Assembly: GCA_012295275.1 (NCBI GenBank)
Contig: CM022670.1
Coordinates: forward strand, 21,050,146 to 21,080,145
Origin: Chrysomallon squamiferum
Lineage: Eukaryota > Mollusca > Gastropoda > Neomphalida > Peltospiridae
Direction: 5' to 3'
Length of the DNA: 30,000 bases
In this document: positions 22,430-30,000 of the stretch, piece by piece
Numbering within the stretch: the first letter of the stretch is position 1
Layout: each line of letters begins with the position of its first letter
The notes under the pieces: generated by a model
Told to the model about the DNA's origin: nothing
Seen by the model: the letters and a program-made list of their open reading frames with translations, nothing else
The model's database searches: none
Program-made: the position numbers and the translations under genes

Positions 22430-23640
22430 TGGCTGACTGCATTTTTATGTTTTCCAGGGGAAGAGATGTGCATATTCTCAGCAAAGACTCTTCTTTTAAG
22501 TGTACACTTTGATACACGATTGAACTTTTAACGTATATTCTGTTTTTATAAATCAGAGTGTGAAAGCACTGGAGTTTGTGGATCAGTCCATACCTAAACT
22601 ACCTCATCGCAAGGTGTCTACAAATGGTTGCCAACATATATTTTTTCTTTTCTTTCCTTCTTCTTTTTTTTTTCTTAAATATTTATATTTAATTTCTTAA
22701 AATATTAACAAATATTAAAACTGTATGTCATATATCTAGAAAATGATTTTTCTGTTGAAGGTTTATTTAATTAATGAATATATTAAGTCAAACATAGCTA
22801 CATGAATTAAATGATAGTCAACATTAAAAATTAAATTATTAAAAATATATTTCGTTTCAAACTAATTTAATAGATCAAAGAAAATGTAAAACACATAGTA
22901 AGTCAGAATTTATTATTTTACATTTATTTTAATATTTTTATTTGCCAGATGTGTCAGATATATTCAGTGTCTTATTATTATTATTTTATATTGATACTGT
23001 TAAACGCTTGTCTTATGAGTGTGCAGTTTTAAAGCTTGTTAATCAAATATTTGTTTTTCAACTATGACATAATCACATATGTCTAATATATATAAAACAA
23101 TAAATATAAATATATTGGTTTTTAATACTTACAGTAATCACTGTACCTCTCTATTCGTTTAATGAAATGACTAGAAATATTTGATTTTTACTTCACCCAA
23201 TTACATTACAATTCTATTAAAATTTGTGAATGAAGGGGCAAAAACACAAGAAAAAAAAAAACAAAAAAAAACGTCACGTGCGTATATTGAACGTGCAATC
23301 CCCCGTCGTAATGGCACGGTCCGCGGCTGATCAACATTAAACCCATCCTTCAATCATGTGGCAGTGCTCTATGTGCACTGACAGCACACATAGACACGGA
23401 TGATACATAAAATATCCACTTCGGCCACATCGCCACGTCTGTATTCCACACAGAATCAAGCCTTCAAATGTCAGAATAATTTCGAACAAATCAGTATTCC
23501 GGTTTATGTCGACCCTTTTCACTTGGCGCTCAACCCCCGCCGCAGGATCAACCTCGTCGTCTCGCATTGAGAACAACCACTCAGAAATCGCACGCAATAA
23601 AACAGCGTATCAGTGCCGATTTAAAACACCAAACACATAC

Positions 23641-23900
23641 CTGCACATTCTTTTAACATCCCACGAAGTAATAATCCATGTATTTGTGGTCCAACAAAGC
23701 GAAATCATCAAAAAATCTCACCAAAATTTCACATATAAACGCCGTATATGGCACTTCTCTGTAATCTGATTCGGAACCGCAGAACGCAGATGACCTCCCT
23801 CGAGACTTCCGGCCGGGCGATTCTATCTTTTTACCAGAGGGATGCGAGGGTGAAATTAATCTAGCTTGGGCTGCATCCAAAGAAAAACGGTACTTCCTCT
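23641..23900 (-). other. spry: Candidate non-coding first exon of Sprouty, 5' end uncertain
   Basis: The exon would end at 23641 with CAG followed by GTATGTG, an excellent donor match. A second possible donor, TTTG|GTGAGA, ends an exon at 23722. The stretch is CpG-richer than the surrounding intron and intergenic DNA. One reading frame stays open from a TTG at 23880 to a stop at 23653, but it has no ATG start and no recognisable domain. The first ATG, at 23876, gives only six codons. I see no TATA box that fixes the transcription start, so the upstream limit is a guess. A minor or different first exon near 26.6 kb or 27.9 kb is possible. Confidence 0.4.
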
Positions 23901-24260
23901 GATATTTGCTAGATTAGATAAAAGTCTCTAAACTGTTTTGCTTGTAATCGCTAAAGAGCATGGGCAGACAAGCAAATCAGCTTTGAAACAACCCCACAGC
24001 TGTATGTTTATCTTGTGCCATATATGGCAATGCGGAGATATATCACGTGACACTAATAGCAAACAAAAGGCAGTAATCAATGAAAGAGGAAAGGATATTC
24101 AATGAGCGTATACAATCTCCCGCCACTGTGAATTAAGGTCCCATGTGGCCGACATCGATGACATATGCAAATATCCGACAACTATTACCGCATACCGGAC
24201 CAGCTAAAAACACCGTAACGGATACCATTCGTGATCGGAAATAATTGGGTCAGTTTATAT
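23805..24260 (-). promoter_or_regulatory. Candidate Sprouty promoter with ETS, CArG, E-box and octamer motifs
   Basis: A GC/CpG-richer island upstream of the candidate donor. On the minus strand it carries CCGGAAGT (23805-23812), a consensus ETS site, and AGGAAGT (23892-23898), a weaker one. It also has CCATATATGG (24018-24027), a perfect CArG box for SRF; CACGTG (24044-24049), an E-box; and ATGCAAAT (24165-24172), a POU octamer. ETS factors and SRF are known effectors of ERK signalling, which Sprouty represses, so the combination would suit feedback induction. Each motif is short enough to occur by chance; their grouping beside the donor is the evidence. Confidence 0.4.
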
Positions 24261-24366
24261 ATATAAAAATATATATAAAAAAAAATACGTTTCGTGGAAT
24301 AGTAATGCTACAAATTCCACTGTGTACGCATCTTAGAGCATGGATATATATATATATATATATTTA

Positions 24367-24386
24367 TTAAAGCTTTAAAGCTTTAA
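24367..24386. repeat. 20-base palindrome made of tandem AAAGCTTT
   Basis: TTAAAGCTTTAAAGCTTTAA equals its own reverse complement. It lies just upstream of the candidate promoter, after a (TA)n tract. Confidence 0.8.
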
Positions 24387-25427
24387 ACCAAACTAACAGA
24401 AACATAAATAAAGTCCTAGCTAACAAGAGTCACGTTTACTGTTGCTTTGGAAACAAAAGTAATACTGCCATGGTGATCGTAGAGAGAGATGTTAATGTTT
24501 GAATTGTATTCATTTATTTTTATTGATTTATTTTAATTAATAATTTATAAATAAATATAATAAATAATAATGATAATAAAAAATAAAGAAATAAAAAAGT
24601 AATTGAAAGAAAACATTACTTTGCATTTTTTATTATTATTATTTTTTTAATAAACAATGACAACTTATTTCAGTTATTTAACAGTACAATAAGTAAATAA
24701 ATTAAAAGCAAAATAGATACAGAATAATTCAAATTGTGAAAAAAATCATTTGAATTCTTATGTCAACATGAAATGAATGTTTACACACACGTGTTTACGG
24801 CGGCAACAATATAATTATATATAATTTCTTTAAGCAATGGCTTAAATATTTTGTGTATTTTAAACATTTAAATACAGTATGCAAAAGGTGAAATTAAAAT
24901 ATGTGTGTATTTATGTCAAAGTCTGGTCGGATCATGTATTCTCTGTTGATCAAACAACAGTAAACAATGAAAAACTGAATCCGCGACTGGATGAATGAAA
25001 ATGAATGAATGGCCTGTTCCATTCACGTTCTATGTCTCAATGAACGGTTCGCTCAGGTCTATTTTTAGCGTACGCTTGCACGTGCAGCATGCAGGAGACT
25101 GTACCTGAGATCGCGTGCTTCTGCCAACGGAGGTTAATTATAAAACAAAATTTGTTGCAGACAAAACAAAAGAAAAAAAAAAGAAGAAAAAAAAGAAGCT
25201 AATTTATGAATGTTTTAATTTTTGTTTGAAGAAAATGGGTTCTTTGTACATTTTTTATGTGTCTGTATAATGCGTGTTTTGTATGAAAAATATCAATGTT
25301 CTGTACATGATTGTGGTTATAATTTTAAACAGCAGAAAAATTATTTTGATCAGCAATGGTGAAATTAAATACAAAATCAGTTATTGTATAATTAAATGTT
25401 ATTAGCAACGAACAAATTTCTCTATGC

Positions 25428-25444
25428 TAATAATAATAATAATA

Positions 25445-25504
<60 letters not shown>
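25428..25504. repeat. (AAT)n microsatellite
   Basis: About 25 AAT units with a single AGT variant near 25447. Confidence 0.95.
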
Positions 25505-26004
25505 GGCGGTATTTCCTGTTCTGGTAAAAATATATCTCTTTATGTAGGTATGTGACAAAATTTTCAAAAATATAATTTTTCTCACTCATTTTATATCATT
25601 AGCAAAAAATAAAAAAAATAAAATAAAATAAAAGAAGCATATTTAAATGACACCAAGATCTCTTTGATTACGAATTTTTATCGGAATCAAATTTGACGGA
25701 ATTTTTCCTTCATAATCTGTGGAGTCCTTTTGCAGCATAAACACTGAATACCTAATATGGTTTTAATTCAATATACATAAATTATATATCCAAATGAAGC
25801 GTTTAATGAGATCTGAAGCTTTTCAGTAATCTTAAGCAGGTTACTAATACTCATGAATTTTAATTAATTAATCGCACTAATTAGCTAAAATGTATCTTAC
25901 ACCTCAATTATGTAATTCTCCAAAACTCAAAAAAAAAAAAGTTCATTTGTCAAGATAATGAATTGTAGGGGCCTTTAAAGACATATTGAAGCATTTTTCT
26001 AACA

Positions 26005-26006
<2 letters not shown>

Positions 26007-26035
<29 letters not shown>
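26007..26035. repeat. Poly(T) run, 29 bases
   Basis: An uninterrupted T run followed directly by eight A. Confidence 0.9.
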
Positions 26036-26042
<7 letters not shown>

Positions 26043-26199
26043 ACAAAACATTCATTATTGTTAATTTGCCTTATTCCTTAATTATAAAGATGTAATGTTT
26101 CATAAAAAAAATAAAATCAATGTGCTTGAATTATATCTGAAAATAGAGTTTTTGATAGGTTTAGAAGCAAATAATATACTTGGTCACTCAATAAAATAA

Positions 26200-26660
26200 A
26201 TGAAACATTGAACTTGCAAGACATCGGCTGTGGACGCGTCGTTTGCTGTGACCAGCGTTCATTTTAGTATCGAAAAAATATCTATCTGCTACCTAAATAC
26301 TTGTATGAAATTTCGCAGACTACGAGAGAAATCCAGAATTTGTAAATTGTATATGATTTAAAGTCTCGGAAAAGTTTACCTTGGACAAACAACGAACATT
26401 TTGAAACGGAAATTTTGTCTGTTGATTCTCCGTCGTTTATCAAAGATAACATGTAAAAAAACACACAAAAAACCCCGAATACTTTGATGAAGCTGAATAT
26501 GTGTACTACGTCATGACGTATTCTGTTTTTGAAGGTTATGTAAAAGTAATAAGAAAACAGAAACGCGAGTGAGGGAACCCTCCCTCTTCGTAGGAAAGCG
26601 AAAACGCGCTACAGTGTTCAGCCGACCTTCCACAGCGGCGAACTTACGTGTTTGTCACGT
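26200..26660. other. GC/CpG-richer upstream island
   Basis: CpG-containing unique sequence about 2.5 kb upstream of the candidate first exon. It includes the double CRE, a GAGGGAACCCTCCCTC self-complementary stretch near 26571 and, on the minus strand, a donor-like CAC|GTAAGT near 26643. It could be an alternative first exon or promoter. Confidence 0.25.
26507..26520. promoter_or_regulatory. Palindromic double CRE half-site
   Basis: TACGTCATGACGTA is a perfect 14-base palindrome holding two CRE half-sites (CGTCA and TGACG). It lies in a GC-richer island. Confidence 0.35.
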
Positions 26661-27421
26661 ATCTATTTTACACATCTTCTAGAAAAATACGTTGGTTATG
26701 TAAATTTAAAGACAGGAATCTAGTAATAAATAAATAAATAAATAAAAGTTGCGTCTTCATGAAAAGGATATGGACCTTTACTTCCTTGATCATCCTCACC
26801 AAGAATTCCGTGTCTGCCGTTTAATCTACATTTTACACATATTTGGAAACCGATTTAAAAAAAAAAAAAAAATTCATTTACTGAGACACGGATATTATTA
26901 TTATTATTATTAGTTTATGTATGAAATGTATGCCTATGAGCCGAAAGGCGTTAAAAAAAAAAGAGAAGAATGTAATAACTAACTCTCCAGTCTTTTCAAT
27001 ATACTGTAATAACTAAAAAGCTAAATAAAACAAATATTTAAAATAATAATTATAATAATAATCATTTTATATTATGGACATGACATAAGGCTTGCGAATT
27101 ACAGAAGATATTACTAAATAAAATATACATGGGCTTAATGCTGAATATTTTACAGAAAATAGTAAAATCAAATGAACAAATAAAATCTTTAGACAGTTTT
27201 ACGAACGGTAAATTTCGTTTTTATTTTAAACTAGGCCTAAATGTTTACTAAAGAAAATTCTTAATAATAATAACTATAATAATAATAATAAATAATAAAT
27301 GTATTAATACTTACATTTATCACAACGACCAAACACTTGGACGATGTGGAAAAGGTATCCAAAACGTACACCATAAACTAACACATATATCCATTGTACA
27401 AATCCGAGTAAAACAGGGGTT

Positions 27422-27462
<41 letters not shown>

Positions 27463-27519
27463 TGTATCCCGAGTTCTATAGATGTCTGGTATTACACACC
27501 ATTATGAATGAGATATTCC
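26661..27519. other. AT-rich spacer, nothing identified
   Basis: Contains short AAAT and ATT tracts and a T9/A26 inverted homopolymer at 27420-27454. No gene is seen. Confidence 0.5.
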
Positions 27520-27810
27520 AAGCGTAACGACGAACTGTTGTTTTTAGCAGTGTGCACGAGATTTAGGATACGTTGGTTGACCCACTTTGCGTTAATTCAA
27601 TGAAACACACATACACATCAATTTCCTCGCTACCAACACAACAACAAAAGTGAATGAAGCCGCAGTATTGATTCGCTCTGACGCTTCACGTGCTCCGGTA
27701 GAGGGCGCCAGCTATCGTCCACCTCCGCGTTTCGTAGGTGTACTGTGCAGATGTTGTCAGATAATAATCCCGCCCACAACTTTTTGGAGGCCCTGTTTAG
27801 GTGAACGGCA
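27520..27810. other. GC/CpG-richer island, no identified gene
   Basis: Unique sequence with CpGs, a CACGTG at 27687-27692, a CTCF-like site and a CCGCCCAC Sp/KLF-type box near 27770. A plus-strand frame (27650-27865) has no domain that I recognise. Confidence 0.3.
27695..27708 (+). promoter_or_regulatory. CTCF-like motif
   Basis: CCGGTAGAGGGCGC matches the CTCF core consensus CCASYAGRKGGCRS at 13 of 14 positions; only position 3 differs. It is an outlier in such AT-rich DNA. Confidence 0.4.
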
Positions 27811-28765
27811 TAATTATTTTCGTACTATTTTCTGTGAACTGTATATATTAATTTTATTTATATAATTATCAATTAATTAATTAAATTATATGTTTATAAT
27901 CATTTTTAGAACTCAGCTAGAGTTAACAGGAGGCATGCTTTAGAATTGTTTGCACTCACCTTGATTTAAAGTGAAGTATTTATGTACGTATGCATTTACC
28001 TTCTGCTACTGTTATGTTCTACTTTACAATTACTACAACTTCAATCCATGTTTTTGACTCTGTTTTTGTTTCAAATTATTATTATTATTATTATTCATTT
28101 TTTCGGATATTTTCTTTCATGTGTGATAAAAAAAAAAAAAATAAATAAATAAAAAAAAAAAAAAAATCCTCTGTTTGGATTTCTTTACGAAACTGTTAAA
28201 AGTTTTAACCTGTTCTGATAGTTCATGGTACTGTTGGATGAGAAATTAACATAGGTTTTCTTTTATGATTAAATGTTTCTTCTCTCATACTAATAAATAT
28301 GTTTACTTACATTTTGTTTGTGTTTATCTTCATATATACGACATTTACCACACATAAAAGGCCTACCTCTCATACTGACTATTTTAATTATTTCATGTTT
28401 AAAATATACTTCTGGCGTGCAAGTATATAATACCACAGATATTAATTACATATTTCCATGTGACTGACTAATTTTAGAAACCAGTCTATACTAGTAATAA
28501 AGTATGACTATAAATAAAGTTCAAATATTCAAACACTCAAGAAAAAGAGTTTTCCTTTCGCTCTTCAGAACTACTTACACGAGTGGTTGATGTATATAAT
28601 GTGTGTTTGTGTTTGTGTGCATCTGTTGAGATACAAATACTCACGCGTTGATTATAGTAATCTATAAACGTATGAAAATAAAATATTTCATGCTGGCTGT
28701 TAAATAACTAATACAATGGAGACACTTATAAGTTTTATTATGATTTATCGAAATTTCTGTAAATC

Positions 28766-28768
<3 letters not shown>

Positions 28769-28796
<28 letters not shown>

Positions 28797-28797
28797 T
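28769..28797. repeat. (TA)n microsatellite
   Basis: About 14 TA units. Confidence 0.9.
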
Positions 28798-28884
28798 TAA
28801 TGTTAACGTTTTTGAACTAACAAATGCTTTTCGTTATTTTCTGTTTCTGTTGCTGTTGCGATGGTCGTGTTTTATCATTGATTT

Positions 28885-28889
28885 TATTA

Positions 28890-28944
<55 letters not shown>
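28885..28944. repeat. (TTA)n microsatellite
   Basis: About 19 TTA units. The poly-Tyr and poly-Leu frames across it are artefacts of the repeat. Confidence 0.95.
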
Positions 28945-29732
28945 TTTGTGTGTTTTTTTTGACACACACCATAAATGCCACCCAAACTTCAATCATCTCA
29001 CTCGATTACAGTTTACAAGTAATCTCATTTTAATCACCCCAGATCATATCGTTTTCAAGACCCAGTACCGCTTATGGCGTCATAAAAATATGACGTGTTC
29101 CTATCTTCAAGATAAACTGATAAAATCAGTACACCTAATCTTATTTAATGTTATAGCAAACTTGCGTAAAATGGTACCCTGAGCTAATAATAGCAGTTTT
29201 GACAATTTTGTTACTACGACCACCTACATTTACAGCTGCTAATTCGAACGAGCGTAAAAACCGGAGCGCAAAATGAATAACTTCCGGTGTCTGTCATGTT
29301 TCCTAATGTGAATGGACAAGAGACCGAGATGGGCAATCCCAAAATGGACAGAGATGAATGGATTCGTTATAATATAATTATTACTAAAAAAAAAAAACCA
29401 AACCAAAAAAAAAAAAAAAAAAAACACCTACGCATTTCTCAAGTGCTATTAATTTAATTTAATTTTAATATATATATATATTTTTTTTAAATCAAGACAA
29501 ATGTAATTATTTTTTGTCGATCTGTATTTGTATGTGCATGAATGTGTGTGTGTGTGTGTGGTGTTTCATTATGCTTTTGGCTCTATATCTGTATATCTTC
29601 ATGCATGTATGTATGTATGCATGTGTTTAAATCTTTATATATATTTTTGTGTTTATCAATGCATGTACCAATTACTATGTCATTTACGAATAAGTAAATA
29701 CTGATAAATACTGTAGTTACATGATTTCAGTG

Positions 29733-29758
29733 AAAAAAAAAAAAAAAAAAAAAAAAAA
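29733..29758. repeat. Poly(A) run, 26 bases
   Basis: An uninterrupted A run; another of 20 lies at 29405-29424. Confidence 0.9.
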
Positions 29759-30000
29759 CTGAAGAAAACCCCTCCAAAACCCCCACCAATTCTGTTTGAT
29801 TTATTTTGTTCTAAATTTTTTAGGCTATGTAATTAATTACAATTTACTTTTTCTTAAATTAAAAAAAAAAATAATAATAATAATTTAAAAAAAAAATCAT
29901 TTCATGTCAATACCTGTCTTTCCATTATCACAATCACGCATTCTTTCCACTGAACATTATTATTTAAAAAAAAGAAAAGAAAAAAAAAAAAAAAAAAAAA

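Larger units (their letters stand above)
14853..23640 (-). other. spry: Candidate 8.8-kb Sprouty 5'-UTR intron
   Basis: The span between the donor CAG|GTATGTG (exon ends at 23641) and the acceptor at 14853-14854. It contains no protein-like reading frame: every ORF inside is short, low in complexity or made of microsatellite. It is AT-rich, with poly(A/T) runs, three (AAT)n or (GT)n tracts near 21.1, 22.2 and 22.4 kb, and an inverted repeat at 15341-15395. Its last 370 bases on the promoter side (23270-23640) are CpG-richer, as expected next to a promoter. Additional exons inside cannot be excluded. Confidence 0.45.
24261..26199. other. AT-rich upstream spacer, nothing identified
   Basis: AT-rich DNA with a small GC-richer patch at about 24950-25140 that carries CACGTG (25079-25084); another CACGTG lies at 24788-24793. 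No coding frame is visible. Confidence 0.5.
27811..30000. other. AT-rich spacer at the window end, nothing identified
   Basis: Unique AT-rich DNA with microsatellites. A donor-like AAG|GTGAGTG lies on the minus strand at 27960 (exon side) but has no coding frame beside it. The last 20 bases are an A run cut by the window edge. Confidence 0.45.

Noticed and set aside
23653-23880. A 75-codon minus-strand frame in the candidate first exon
   Set aside because: It begins with TTG, not ATG, and has no recognisable domain. The segment is better explained as 5' UTR.
28824-29182. Frames with poly-Tyr and poly-Leu
   Set aside because: They arise from (TTA)n; no conserved protein is present.
29981-30000. 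Terminal A run as a retroelement tail
   Set aside because: The run is cut by the window edge and the preceding 300 bases show no element body.

Overview
This is eukaryotic, most likely animal, DNA. It is AT-rich, crowded with microsatellites and long homopolymer runs, and has no bacterial-style gene packing. The only convincing protein gene is a Sprouty homologue, read on the minus strand from one uninterrupted coding exon at 14001-14804. The mix of (CA)n, (TAA)n, (TA)n, (GA)n and about twenty A or T runs of 20 bases or more resembles lophotrochozoan genomes, particularly molluscs. That placement is an inference from style, not from a diagnostic gene.

Layout. Positions 1-11,400 are mainly intergenic: AT-rich spacer and microsatellites, broken by several GC/CpG-richer islands (about 500-900, 2040-2430, 2880-3290, 4030-4560, 6660-6960, 8320-8590) that carry motif clusters but no recognisable protein. 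About 11,430-14,000 is the likely 3' UTR of the Sprouty transcript; it holds an AAUAAA signal at 11447-11452 with a GU-rich stretch after it, a Pumilio-type site and two inverted repeats. The coding exon 14001-14804 is a sharp GC-rich block. A good splice acceptor at 14853-14854 closes a short 5' leader that contains two upstream ORFs. About 14,853-23,640 reads as one 8.8-kb intron. At 23,641 a CAG|GTATGTG donor on the minus strand ends a candidate non-coding first exon inside a CpG-richer island (about 23,270-24,250). That island also carries ETS, CArG, E-box and octamer motifs. Positions 24,250-30,000 are upstream intergenic DNA with two further GC-richer islands, one with a palindromic double CRE (about 26,510) and one with a CTCF-like site (about 27,700).

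How the parts fit. Sprouty proteins are feedback inhibitors of receptor tyrosine kinase / Ras-ERK signalling. An ETS site and a CArG box in the candidate promoter would fit induction by the pathway the protein restrains. A leader uORF whose stop overlaps an internal in-frame AUG of Sprouty suggests a translational layer. A non-coding first exon followed by one coding exon is also the arrangement known for vertebrate SPRY genes.

I found no CRISPR array, rRNA, recognisable tRNA or intact transposon, and no new multi-gene system. The notable material is regulatory architecture around one conserved signalling gene.
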